Shown piece by piece: positions 1-6,594 of a DNA stretch of 13,076 nt. The position numbers and the translations under genes were made by a program. The notes below the pieces were generated by a model, which was given only the letters and a program-made list of their open reading frames with translations, was not told the origin of the DNA and did not search any database. Every line of letters starts with the position of its first letter. The stretch's first letter is position 1. Origin of the DNA: Acidobacteriaceae bacterium (GTDB taxonomy: Bacteria > Acidobacteriota > Terriglobia > Terriglobales > Acidobacteriaceae); NCBI GenBank assembly GCA_009781125.1, contig WQYS01000031.1, positions 1 through 13,076 on the forward strand. The letters run 5' to 3'.

Positions 1-360
1 AAGGCCGGCACCTGGATGGAGGTTGCCTATCGCGAGCAGCCCACCTGGCCCTGGCACATGGATGCCAACGAGCTGGGCACGAGAGATTTCCGCTCGACCC
101 GCCGGGATATCTGGCGCGCTTCGCTTCTGGACGCGGCAGGCAGCGGCATCACCGTTCTGTCCAACGGCACGCAGCATACGCGGGCGTTTCTCGACGGCGA
201 CCGGGTGGGCCTGCTGGTGGCCTGTTACAGCGGTCCGGCGTTTGACACCCTGTGGCTGCACGGGATGAACGATCTCGCCGGGATCACACCTCTGCCTGTA
301 AAGGCAGGTACGGAGTTCAAAGACACCATTCACCTCTCCATTACCGGCGCTTCGGCGTAA
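1..360 (+). CDS. C-terminal part of a probable glycoside hydrolase (GH2/beta-galactosidase-like), 5' end outside window
   Basis: The frame is open from the first base and stops with TAA at 358-360, so only about the last 119 codons are present. Phrases such as NELGTRDFRST (around the DANELGTRD segment), VLSNGTQHTRAF and LLVACYSG resemble the C-terminal beta-sandwich region of GH2-type beta-galactosidase-like enzymes, which hydrolyse terminal sugar residues. The catalytic barrel would lie upstream, so no active-site residue can be checked. The codon use is G+C-rich, like the right flank and unlike the element that begins 230 bp downstream. The coding status is secure. The family assignment rests only on resemblance of this terminal domain and could be wrong at the family level. 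Confidence 0.5.
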   Translation, partial: KAGTWMEVAYREQPTWPWHMDANELGTRDFRSTRRDIWRASLLDAAGSGITVLSNGTQHTRAFLDGDRVGLLVACYSGPAFDTLWLHGMNDLAGITPLPVKAGTEFKDTIHLSITGASA

Positions 361-369
361 GTGTCCGCG

Positions 370-403
370 CCCCCATAGGGTTCCCAGGGAATCCATATGG
401 GGG
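370..403. terminator. Hairpin downstream of the glycoside hydrolase gene
   Basis: CCCCCATA (370-377) pairs perfectly with TATGGGGG (396-403). Inside this stem, GGTTCCC and GGGAATCC extend the pairing with a one-base bulge. It begins 10 bp after the stop codon, a terminator position, but no T-run follows on the plus strand. It could equally be a chromosomal palindromic repeat. Confidence 0.4.
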
Positions 404-471
404 CAGTGTGACTCTCAGACTCTGCCGGTGGCGCGGTCTGCTCTATGTGCCGGAAGACGCACGCCAGCATG

Positions 472-509
472 GAGCCTTCAGTGCGAGTCAATAGGCGCAC
501 GGAAGGCTC
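472..509. repeat. 14-bp inverted repeat in the left host intergenic region
   Basis: GAGCCTTCAGTGCG (472-485) is complementary to CGCACGGAAGGCTC (496-509) apart from one position, with a 10-base loop. It lies between the hydrolase gene and attL, in DNA that before integration would have been downstream of tRNA-Asp. It could be a terminator or a dispersed palindrome. Apart from this hairpin and the one at 370-403, I see no gene in 361-590. Confidence 0.4.
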
Positions 510-590
510 AGTGGCGGAATATGTATTTGAGAAAAATTTGGAGATGAATGGTTTGAAGGCTGTCAGTTGAGCGCCCATAGACTCAGAATC

Positions 591-642
591 TATGGCGGGG
601 ACGACGAGGCTCGAACTTGCGACCTCTGCCGTGACAGAGCAG
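591..642 (-). repeat. attL: truncated copy of the tRNA-Asp 3' half
   Basis: This segment matches 9629-9680 at 50 of 52 positions and ends where the tRNA anticodon-stem 5' strand begins. Beyond 642 the two copies diverge completely. It therefore contains the anticodon stem-loop, T-arm, acceptor 3' strand and CCA, but no D-arm or 5' acceptor strand. The mismatch at 618 would break a T-stem base pair and that at 638 turns an anticodon-stem C-G into a U-G pair. This fits drift in a copy that is no longer under selection. Confidence 0.85.
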
Positions 643-747
643 AGAGTAGCAAAATTTGGGTTAGCGTCCCAAATGTTCCTGTCTCAAAACACAGCGTAAA
701 CATTGAATAAATACCATTCGTGAAATTTCTAAGACTTTCTACTGCGC

Positions 748-753
748 TATAAT
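748..753 (+). promoter_or_regulatory. int: Candidate integrase promoter -10 box
   Basis: A perfect TATAAT lies 46 bp before the integrase start. No convincing -35 hexamer sits 16-18 bp upstream (ATTTCT at 725-730 at best). The predicted transcript start would fall next to or within the arm-type repeats at 763-783, so integrase bound there could repress its own gene. Confidence 0.45.
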
Positions 754-762
754 CGTTGCAGA

Positions 763-783
763 AAAGTAGGAAAAAAGTAGGAA
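763..783 (+). repeat. Left arm-type integrase-binding repeats (P arm)
   Basis: Two copies of AAAGTAGGAA begin at 763 and 774, exactly 11 bp apart. The same word and spacing recur at the other end of the element (AAAGTAGGAAA at 9539 and TTGTAGGAAA at 9551, 11-bp register). Paired direct repeats about one helical turn apart on both sides of the att core are what arm-type sites of lambda-like tyrosine recombinases look like. Confidence 0.65.
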
Positions 784-798
784 GGAAATCTGAGAACA

Positions 799-2058
799 AT
801 GGCACGTCAAGATGACAGTTTCAAGAAACCATCGTTGAGGGTACACCTGAAAGAGCGTAAAGCTCCGCACTGGTACTACGTTGATAAAGGTCTGTCTCTT
901 GGTTACGCCAAAGGCGCTACGGGCGCATCGTGGATTGCACGGCTTTATACACCCAAAGGAAAGCATTGGCAAGTTCTGGGACTTGCCGATGATATACAGT
1001 CGGCAGATGGTGAGCACGTTCTGTCGTTCGCTCAAGCGATAAGCAAGGCCTCAAAGCTATTTGAGGATGAGGATGCTCGTGTCTCTGGTAGGAGTCGCAA
1101 GCCGTACACCGTGAGCGATGCCTGTGACACTTGGCTAAAAACGCAGACTGGTACGACCGGGAAGACTCATGTTGAAAATCATATTCGCCCTGCACTAGGG
1201 CATATCGTCGTTAACAAGCTCAGAAAAAGTACCGTTTACGATTGGCATCAGGAGTTAGGCAAGAAACCGCCGCTGTGGGCAACAAAGGGCGAATCGGGCA
1301 CTTGGAAGGTCAAAAAGACGTTCGACATCAACGACCCGGAAACACGTCGCCAGAGACAGGACACGGCAAACCGCGTTCTCCGCACTCTGCAAGCCATCCT
1401 CAATCTTGCGTACAAGAATGAGCGAGTCAAAAGCAATACAGCATGGAGTACAGTCGAACCATTCAAGAAGACCGATAAAAAGCGTACTGATTTTCTAACG
1501 CCAGATGAAGCCAAGAGATTTATTGAGGTCTGTGATGATGATTTTCGCAATCTGGTTATCGGCGCTCTTGCAACAGGCAATAGATACTCTGAACTTGGCG
1601 CGATGAAAGTCAGCGCATACGACTCTTACCGTAGTTGTGTTGATGTATTCCAGTCCAAGAGTAAGAAGACGAAAACTGTCTATCTGTCCGATGACGAAAT
1701 AGCATTCTTCGAGCAATTGACGAATGAACGTAAACCAGATGAATTCATGTTCCTGCGTTCGGATGGCGGTCAGTGGCTCAAAGATCACCAGCGCGAACGA
1801 ATGAAGGATGCGCGAGTAGCTGCCAAGATCACGAAAGAAATAACGTTTCACAACTTGCGGCATACGTTTGGCAGTCTCTTGGCTATGAGCGGAACCCGGC
1901 GCGAATTGTTGCAAAGCCAACTTGGACATTCCAGTCCACGGATGACAGACCGATACACACATTTCGATCAAACATTCGAGCAAGAAACCATACGCAAGAA
2001 TAAACCGTCATTCTTGGCGAAGCGCGGCAAGGTTGTTGAGATGGTCAAGACAGCATGA
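799..2058 (+). CDS. int: Tyrosine-type site-specific integrase
   Basis: This 419-aa phage-type integrase would recombine attP with the tRNA-Asp attB and, in reverse, excise the element. The catalytic set is complete: Arg262 in ATGNRYSEL, a beta-hairpin Lys around 287-292, His351-x-x-Arg354 in FHNLRHTF, His377 in QLGHSS and the nucleophile Tyr386 in DRYTHF. Residues 1-95 form an arm-binding-type N-terminal domain (HWYYVDKGLSLGY, then SWIARLY and LGLADD). Residues 100-210 fit the SAM-like core-binding domain. The start ATG follows AGGAAGG at 779-785; the spacing is rather long, but there is no better start. The gene lies beside attL, at the end away from the intact tRNA gene. The length is normal for the family, and the intact active site suggests it is functional. 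Confidence 0.95.
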   Translation: MARQDDSFKKPSLRVHLKERKAPHWYYVDKGLSLGYAKGATGASWIARLYTPKGKHWQVLGLADDIQSADGEHVLSFAQAISKASKLFEDEDARVSGRSRKPYTVSDACDTWLKTQTGTTGKTHVENHIRPALGHIVVNKLRKSTVYDWHQELGKKPPLWATKGESGTWKVKKTFDINDPETRRQRQDTANRVLRTLQAILNLAYKNERVKSNTAWSTVEPFKKTDKKRTDFLTPDEAKRFIEVCDDDFRNLVIGALATGNRYSELGAMKVSAYDSYRSCVDVFQSKSKKTKTVYLSDDEIAFFEQLTNERKPDEFMFLRSDGGQWLKDHQRERMKDARVAAKITKEITFHNLRHTFGSLLAMSGTRRELLQSQLGHSSPRMTDRYTHFDQTFEQETIRKNKPSFLAKRGKVVEMVKTA

Positions 2059-2084
2059 CCTTCCCATTGCATCAGCGTGTGAGT

Positions 2085-2120
2085 TTGCAGGGTTCGCCGA
2101 TACAGGATAGAACCCCGCAA
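2085..2120 (+). terminator. Hairpin after integrase
   Basis: TTGCAGGGTTC (2085-2095) pairs with GAACCCCGCAA (2110-2120) over 11 positions with one mismatch and a 14-base loop. It starts 26 bp after the integrase stop and is followed by TGTTTATA. This is a plausible terminator, although the T-run is poor. Confidence 0.45.
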
Positions 2121-2122
2121 TG

Positions 2123-2196
2123 TTTATACCGTATAAAGGCGCTACCCATAACTATCAGGTTCACCGCTAAATGTATAAACAATACATCGGTATAAG
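2123..2196. repeat. GTATAAA repeats at the left edge of the origin region
   Basis: TTTATAC (2123-2129) and GTATAAA (2131-2137) form a perfect palindrome around one base. Further direct copies are GTATAAA at 2173-2179 and GTATAAG at 2190-2196. The second copy also lies in an ATGTAT-5-ATACAT inverted repeat (2171-2187). These may be binding sites for a replication or regulatory protein and are distinct from the TTACACC iterons to the right. Confidence 0.45.
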
Positions 2197-2383
2197 TAAT
2201 TTTTGAGTGAAGAAAATCAGCGTCTTGTGTCGATGGTGTATGGTTTTCTCATCCTCTCCTGATTCTCGCTTTTCCGGCTTACACCGTTTACATCCTTACA
2301 CCTTACACCATGACTCTATCTATGTCTTTTATTTATATATTTTTGGGAGTTTCAGTGTAATGTAATTGGTGTAATCCCCGTAG

Positions 2384-2403
2384 AAATAGGTTATAACCTA
2401 TTT
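2384..2403. promoter_or_regulatory. 20-bp perfect palindrome, possible operator
   Basis: AAATAGGTTATAACCTATTT is perfectly self-complementary. A second copy of its core with the same right flank (GGTTATAACCTATTTT) lies at 2454-2469, 65 bp on. Related TTATAAC words lie at 5921-5927, 5952-5958 (inverted) and 9306-9312. It could be an operator for the element's regulator or part of the origin. Confidence 0.5.
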
Positions 2404-2578
2404 TCATATTGAGGGTGTAAGGTGTAACGGTGTAATTGATGCAATCTGAGCAGGGTTATAACCTATTTTTCAGATTCGCTCACGATTCGTTTGAGTATGC
2501 GCTAATAGCTTTGTTTGTTGTGTGATTTATTGCGCAAAATCAATTATGTCGTCTATTGTCTACTTGCAATAAAATTCT

Positions 2579-2587
2579 TGTGGATAA
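2579..2587 (-). promoter_or_regulatory. DnaA box
   Basis: TGTGGATAA is the exact reverse complement of the consensus TTATCCACA. It lies at the right edge of the iteron region and 112 bp before the tad2-like start. A single 9-mer can occur by chance, but its position beside the iterons supports it. Confidence 0.6.
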
Positions 2588-2698
2588 CTATACAAACTCA
2601 ATAAGAATAGTATTGATGCACTCCGGGAGCAGGGAGTAAACCTGTATCTAGCCAGCCGATCTTTGTAGCTGGAAAAATCACCCAGGAGAACATGAATT

Positions 2699-2908
2699 AT
2701 GACATTTGATAAAGTGTTTGGAGCGTTGAAGCAAGGCGAGAGTGTAAGGCGCAACAAATGGGACAAGGGAAGTTTCATGTTTATTCAGAATGGCATACTC
2801 ATGTATTCAAGCCGGGGCCGCGAAGCGCATCCGGCATCCGGATTCTATGGACTTGATTGGATCAATATACTGGCGAACGACTGGAACGTCTCCCCTAAAG
2901 CCGCGTAG
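2699..2908 (+). CDS. Tad2-like (DUF2829) Thoeris anti-defence protein
   Basis: This small protein of 69 aa resembles DUF2829. The N-terminus F3-D-K-V-F-G-A-L-K-Q-G has the family's F..AL..G pattern, followed by V16-R-R-N-K-W21 and the glycine at 24. The C-terminus L58-A-N-D-W62-N-V matches the characteristic 'LAEDWxV' ending. The known family member Tad2 sequesters the cyclic-ADP-ribose-type signal made by Thoeris TIR proteins, so ThsA is not activated. AGGAGA at 2684-2689 sits 9 bp before this ATG; the ATG at 2692 runs into a stop after five codons, so 2699 is the start. The protein is shorter than typical Tad2 proteins (about 80-100 aa), mostly in the middle. It lies between the origin and the terminator cassette and appears to be expressed alone. 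Function is inferred from motif similarity. Confidence 0.6.
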   Translation: MTFDKVFGALKQGESVRRNKWDKGSFMFIQNGILMYSSRGREAHPASGFYGLDWINILANDWNVSPKAA

Positions 2909-2994
2909 GACACACCGGAAGCATCCAGGCATGGGATGGAGTCACCCGGAACTCATCGGCGCGTTATAGGGCATCCTGGCTCGATTCTCACGAC

Positions 2995-3036
2995 AAAAAA
3001 TAGGCTACGGGGAGTTTCGGGAACCCGTAGCCTATT
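2995..3036 (-). terminator. Intrinsic terminator of the primase operon (possibly bidirectional)
   Basis: AATAGGCTACGGG (2999-3011) pairs perfectly with CCCGTAGCCTATT (3024-3036), a 13-bp stem with a 12-base loop. On the minus strand the stem is followed by six T residues (complement of 2995-3000), the classical intrinsic terminator form for the leftward primase genes. It may also stop rightward transcription from the tad2-like gene. Confidence 0.8.
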
Positions 3037-3041
3037 CAATT

Positions 3042-3090
3042 GGCCGAAAGGAGTAATCGGCCATTTACGCGCTGTTGTACAGCGCGTAAA
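3042..3090. repeat. Two further tandem hairpins directly after the primase stop codon
   Basis: TTTACGCGCTGT (3064-3075) and ACAGCGCGTAAA (3079-3090) form a perfect 12-bp stem with a 3-base loop, ending one base before the primase stop codon. Next to it, GGCCGA (3042-3047) and TCGGCC (3057-3062) form a 6-bp stem. With the terminator at 2995-3036, three hairpins are stacked in under 100 bp. They may stabilise the mRNA end or be protein or replication sites. Confidence 0.6.
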
Positions 3091-3091
3091 C

Positions 3092-5242
3092 CTACACTGC
3101 ATACCAAACTGTAGGATTGCTGCCTTCATACCGTACCTGCTTATTCTTCAGTAGCAGTTCCAAGGCATGATTCATAATTTCAACTTTGAGTTTGTTCGCA
3201 AATTGTCTCTTGATTTCAGAAGCCTTCATTCCATTGGTCGCATTACGCAACCCGGCAAGGATTCTATCCGCAAGTGTGTTTCCGCTCGATTGTCCAAAGA
3301 TGTAATCAGCGCTTTCGGCACAATAGCGCCATACTTCCATCGCTGCTTTCAGGTGCGGGATGCCTATCGCATCGCATCCGTTCAATACGGTATAGATCGC
3401 TGCTATGCGCCTGACCATTGCAGGGCCGCGACTTTTCGCCTTTGCAGACTTTCCTTCGCCAACTTTCTTGATATGTCGATAGACTCGCGTCCATTCCTTC
3501 GCAGCATCATCAGTCCATCCCATAGTGATAAGAGCTTGATTCTCGCCGACCTGCATTCGCAGACTCGCAATGTAGCTTTCGATTCGATATAAGAGTTCAG
3601 CAATGCGAAGGGCAAGATTCGATAATTCAATTTCACTCGGTTGGGTAGGATGCGGCAAATCTTTCGACTCTCTCACGCAAGCCCAGAGGAAACGGTTTAT
3701 CATGCCGTTTGCTAAATCGGTGTTGCCCATCGAATCGAGCAACTCTTCTTTAGTGATATTTCCAATAATTGAAATGTGCGGCTTCGCACAAACGTTTTTA
3801 TTATTACGTGCTATGAAACTAAGCCGCTTGCCGTCCCATGCGTCTCGAATCGTTGTTGAGAGTGTGTTTCCTTGCCGGTTACTCATACGGAGAACTTGAG
3901 CAAACTCGCTTTCGATGGCAAGCAAACGTTTATCTGATACGCCAGAGTCTATAACTTCCGGTTCTTTACCGGGTTTGTGTTCTTCGATTGGATCACGGAT
4001 GAACTCAACCAAACCCTCACCAGTTGATAGGCCGCCAACAACATGAGGAACGATTCTAGGATCAGCGCGGTTTACCAATCGCTCAATTTCGCTGGTAGCG
4101 GTTCCTTTGCGTCCTGAACCCGTGTCACCCACCAGAACGCAAAACAGATTGCAGCAATGAACATCGGCGCTAATCTTCTGTTGAACGTTTCGGCCTAACA
4201 GTGTACCGATGCCTACCAGCGCCGCGATCAAGATGCCGCTTGGATCGCCTTCTGTATGGGGTTCGACCAGTCGCACAAACTCGCCTATGATGCCGTGGTA
4301 TGCATCCGGGCCTATTGGTTCAGGCCAGTTTGCCGAATGTTCTACTGGTAACATCGCCGTCAATGCTTCGGTCACAGATGCGTCTGTTACAGATAGCGGA
4401 GCACGTGGTTCCTTCATTCCAGCACTCAAGCCGGATCGCAGCGTCGCCAGTGCCACCGTGTCGCCATCATCTTTCCGGTATTCGTTCTGCCCAGCGGCTT
4501 CCCATAGGGCAGTTGCAACCACCGTGCCGTCTATCCATCCGGCTCCTACCATCTCGCCCAGGCGCTTCGCGGCTCCGTTCAACGCATCGTTTCGATGATC
4601 GCCTTTTTTCAGGCTTTCCAGCTTTGCCACTTCATCGGACAGCGCCGCTTGAGCATACTGGCGTTCGCGCTCTGTGGCATTCTGAGAAACCGGCGCAACA
4701 GTGGGCAGGGTAGGAGTCTCTGGCGTGCCCTTGCGCTTCAGGAAAGCCGCCAGAGCATCCGGCAGAGGCGCTATTGAATCGAGCGAACCCTGAACGATGC
4801 GATAGGCGCGTCCATCCGGCAAGGTTGCTCCTGGCGCTATACAGTAGCCACCAGCGCCGCGCACGTCTACGCCAGCCGGGAGCAGCGCGGCAGAGTTACC
4901 GAACGCTTCAGCCGTGCGATAGTACACGTGTCTGCCGTCGGATGGCGTTTCAGCGGTGAGTGTTCCCGAAGGATCAACGCCGATAGAAGCGCAAAGCTCT
5001 GCGAACGCGGCAACGCCATCCTTCCCATTCTTGCGGTCAAGATCGAATATCACCAGACCGTTTGCACCTGCTGGCAACGCTGGAACGGAATCGGGAAACG
5101 CGCTGAATAGTGTCAGGCTTAGGCTTGCGCGTGTCTGCCACGACGTAACACACGGCGTCTTGTCAGAGTTTGCAGGGAAGATGCGGAAGCCTGAACTAAC
5201 CAGCGCTTCCGCCGCTTTGTGATTCGCTTCCTGAATCGTCAT
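3092..5242 (-). CDS. Prim-Pol / DUF3987 replication protein (primase-helicase)
   Basis: This 716-aa protein combines an N-terminal bifunctional primase-polymerase domain with a C-terminal DUF3987 ATPase and is the likely replication initiator of the element. Prim-Pol signs (numbered from this start) are Asp67-x-Asp69 in VIFDLDRKNG for metal binding, His105 in SDGRHVYYR, and GVDVRGAGGY at about 125-134. The DUF3987 part has a P-loop-like GDTGSGRKGT (about 372-381), the acidic IESEF motif, GNITKEELL, and NTDLANGMINRFLW typical of the family. The frame stays open upstream to 5341, but the ATG at 5242 is preferred. It forms TGATG with the stop of the upstream gene, indicating translational coupling, and the domain starts normally there. 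The gene faces the origin region, as expected for a Rep module. Confidence 0.85.
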   Translation of the reverse strand: MTIQEANHKAAEALVSSGFRIFPANSDKTPCVTSWQTRASLSLTLFSAFPDSVPALPAGANGLVIFDLDRKNGKDGVAAFAELCASIGVDPSGTLTAETPSDGRHVYYRTAEAFGNSAALLPAGVDVRGAGGYCIAPGATLPDGRAYRIVQGSLDSIAPLPDALAAFLKRKGTPETPTLPTVAPVSQNATERERQYAQAALSDEVAKLESLKKGDHRNDALNGAAKRLGEMVGAGWIDGTVVATALWEAAGQNEYRKDDGDTVALATLRSGLSAGMKEPRAPLSVTDASVTEALTAMLPVEHSANWPEPIGPDAYHGIIGEFVRLVEPHTEGDPSGILIAALVGIGTLLGRNVQQKISADVHCCNLFCVLVGDTGSGRKGTATSEIERLVNRADPRIVPHVVGGLSTGEGLVEFIRDPIEEHKPGKEPEVIDSGVSDKRLLAIESEFAQVLRMSNRQGNTLSTTIRDAWDGKRLSFIARNNKNVCAKPHISIIGNITKEELLDSMGNTDLANGMINRFLWACVRESKDLPHPTQPSEIELSNLALRIAELLYRIESYIASLRMQVGENQALITMGWTDDAAKEWTRVYRHIKKVGEGKSAKAKSRGPAMVRRIAAIYTVLNGCDAIGIPHLKAAMEVWRYCAESADYIFGQSSGNTLADRILAGLRNATNGMKASEIKRQFANKLKVEIMNHALELLLKNKQVRYEGSNPTVWYAV

Positions 5243-5856
5243 CAGTTCACCATGTTGTCTGGCTGTTGTGTCGCCAAATATGCAGCAATGCTCCGTTGTT
5301 GTTCCTCTTGGAAGTTCAAATCCTTGAGCGTTTTTTCCCACTTGCGGGATCGCTTATGCTCCTGTTCCTGCTGCTTGCATGTCATCTTCTGCCATCTGCG
5401 TCCACGCTCATCGCTCATATAGGCGGAAAACTCTCGGATACTAACCCCGCCGTTGTACCGAGCCAAACAGAACGCTTCACCGGTACGAAGATCAGTGCTG
5501 TCCGATTGGAGAACGGCTTCATTCCAGCACGGGGTTCCACGCCAAAAGGCGAACCGCACATGATGACCCGGCGCAAATTGTTGCACCATTACATAGAGAG
5601 TTGGTCGATTCTCGTCTACAGTCACGTCAAACTCCAGTTCATAGGCGCGGCGAATGTAGCTGAAACGTCCAAGGTGAAGCCTGAAGAATTCACAATCTGC
5701 CGCGAACACGTCGCTGCGGTGATTCTGCGGGTCGCTGTAGGCAACAGGCAGATTCGTGTTTTGCGTCGGAGCCATCTCTGCAACGATGTCGTCATCAACG
5801 GTTCCAGGGACAACAAAGTTTTGCGTGTTGATCGATTTGAAATTGTTCGGTCGCAT
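5242..5856 (-). CDS. Unknown 204-aa protein, coupled to the replication protein
   Basis: I do not recognise a family. The ATG is preceded by AGG at a suitable distance (complement of about 5864-5866). The gene ends in TGATG, sharing one base with the Prim-Pol start, so both are read from one leftward mRNA. The first 60 residues are polar. The middle (about 60-150) is rich in aromatics with alternating hydrophobics (YELEFDVTVDENRPTLYVMV and VRFAFWRG), suggesting a mainly beta domain. The C-terminus (about 150-195) is highly charged and helical (KQQEQEHKRSRKWEKTLKD). No signal peptide or membrane segment is visible. The context suggests a replication accessory factor, but a regulatory role is equally possible. 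Confidence 0.75.
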   Translation of the reverse strand: MRPNNFKSINTQNFVVPGTVDDDIVAEMAPTQNTNLPVAYSDPQNHRSDVFAADCEFFRLHLGRFSYIRRAYELEFDVTVDENRPTLYVMVQQFAPGHHVRFAFWRGTPCWNEAVLQSDSTDLRTGEAFCLARYNGGVSIREFSAYMSDERGRRWQKMTCKQQEQEHKRSRKWEKTLKDLNFQEEQQRSIAAYLATQQPDNMVN

Positions 5857-5918
5857 GAATACCTGCTTTCTGTGGAAGTTCGTTTACTGGAGGTATCTGA
5901 AGATCACCCCTCAAAAAG

Positions 5919-5960
5919 TTTTATAACATTTGTAAAACATTTTCAACTTGTGTTATAAAA
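5919..5960. promoter_or_regulatory. Divergent promoter with symmetric inverted repeat
   Basis: TTTTATAACA (5919-5928) and TGTTATAAAA (5951-5960) are perfect inverted arms separated by 22 bp. Each arm holds a TATAAA-like -10 box for one direction. Rightward, TTGTAA at 5930-5935 gives a -35 with 18-bp spacing to TATAAA at 5954-5959. Leftward, TTGAAA (complement of 5941-5946) pairs less well, with 15-bp spacing. The region lies between orf204 (-) and the RHH gene (+). A dimeric repressor on both arms would shut both promoters, and the adjacent RHH-like protein is the obvious candidate. Confidence 0.6.
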
Positions 5961-5976
5961 ATATAGAGGTCACAAG

Positions 5977-6594
5977 ATGACAACAAAAATCAGATATTCG
6001 GCACGGCAGGACGAGAAAAGGAAGGTCTGGGCAATATCCATCAGTCCAAAGGTCAAGTACCTTGCGGAGCTTGCTGCTAGAGCATCAGGAAAGACACTCT
6101 CCGGTTATATTGGGGATGTGCTTCAGGCCAGTTTTAAGACGCTCAAGATCGAATTAGACGGGCCAGAGGACTATGCCGGCAAGATTGTACGCGGTCGAAC
6201 GCTTGAGCGGCTCGCCGATGAACTGTACAAGGATACGGAGCACGGTCGCTTTCTTGCCCTTGCCACAATTGCGCCGTGGCTATTGTCTGGCGGTGAAATG
6301 AAGCTGGACAATATCCTGCGTCACTCCGCATACTTCGCACCGTGCGGGATTCTGCATTCAGGCCGGATAGAGCAACATTGGACGACACTCGCGGCGATCC
6401 GTGACGGTGAAGCTGAAATTGATATTCTGCCCAAGGCTCAACGACCGGCGGCGTCTCTGTCGTTCGGACTCCTGAACGAGCAGGAGCGCGTTGCACTGTA
6501 CAAATCAGACCCGGCTCGATTCAAGCGTGAGCGCGAGGCATACGAAAAGGCGCTGAAGTCTTTCAAGTCTTCTACTGACAAGGATGGTGAATAA
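5977..6594 (+). CDS. Ribbon-helix-helix-like protein, putative regulator
   Basis: In this 205-aa protein, residues 15-55 read as a ribbon-helix-helix fold. A short strand (VWAISIS) is followed by helix PKVKYLAELAARASG, then TLSGYIGDVLQASF, the usual 'g.tlS.yI...l' second helix. Such domains dimerise and bind palindromic operators. Residues 60-205 are of unknown family and include ALATIAPWLLSGGE and a charged C-terminus. GAGG at 5966-5969 lies 7 bp before the ATG. The stop overlaps the next start (TAATG), so the two genes are coupled. It is the best candidate for the element's master regulator, acting on the adjacent inverted repeat and perhaps the related TTATAAC sites. The function is inferred from the fold pattern only. 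Confidence 0.65.
   Translation: MTTKIRYSARQDEKRKVWAISISPKVKYLAELAARASGKTLSGYIGDVLQASFKTLKIELDGPEDYAGKIVRGRTLERLADELYKDTEHGRFLALATIAPWLLSGGEMKLDNILRHSAYFAPCGILHSGRIEQHWTTLAAIRDGEAEIDILPKAQRPAASLSFGLLNEQERVALYKSDPARFKREREAYEKALKSFKSSTDKDGE

Larger units (their letters stand above)
2279..2590. other. Candidate replication origin (iterons, A+T-rich core, palindromes, DnaA box)
   Basis: Left cluster: TTACACC at 2279, 2296 and 2303, and the variant TTACATC at 2288. Right cluster, inverted: GGTGTAA at 2368, 2414, 2421 and 2429, with the variant AGTGTAA at 2354. The two clusters face each other across an A+T-rich stretch (about 2316-2346). Two palindromes sharing GGTTATAACCTATTTT follow (2384-2403 and 2454-2469). 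TGTGGATAA, the exact complement of the DnaA consensus TTATCCACA, lies at 2579-2587. Iterons, an unwinding-like core and a DnaA box are the classical parts of a theta-type origin. The Prim-Pol/DUF3987 gene in the same element supplies a likely cognate initiator or helicase. No open reading frame is credible in 2059-2698. Confidence 0.65.

Noticed and set aside
591..642. A second tRNA-Asp gene
   Set aside because: Only the anticodon arm, T-arm and 3' acceptor strand are present. The D-arm and 5' acceptor strand are missing, so it is the att remnant.
2279..2435. CRISPR-like repeat array
   Set aside because: The repeats are 7-mers in two orientations with uneven 7-40 bp spacing and no uniform spacers. 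Iterons fit better.
4209..4713. Open frames on the plus strand opposite the primase gene
   Set aside because: They lie entirely inside a strongly supported gene on the other strand and have no family features or ribosome-binding site.
5243..5341. Longer N-terminus for the Prim-Pol protein
   Set aside because: The extra 33 residues overlap the upstream gene in another frame and do not look like a domain. TGATG coupling at 5242 gives a natural start.
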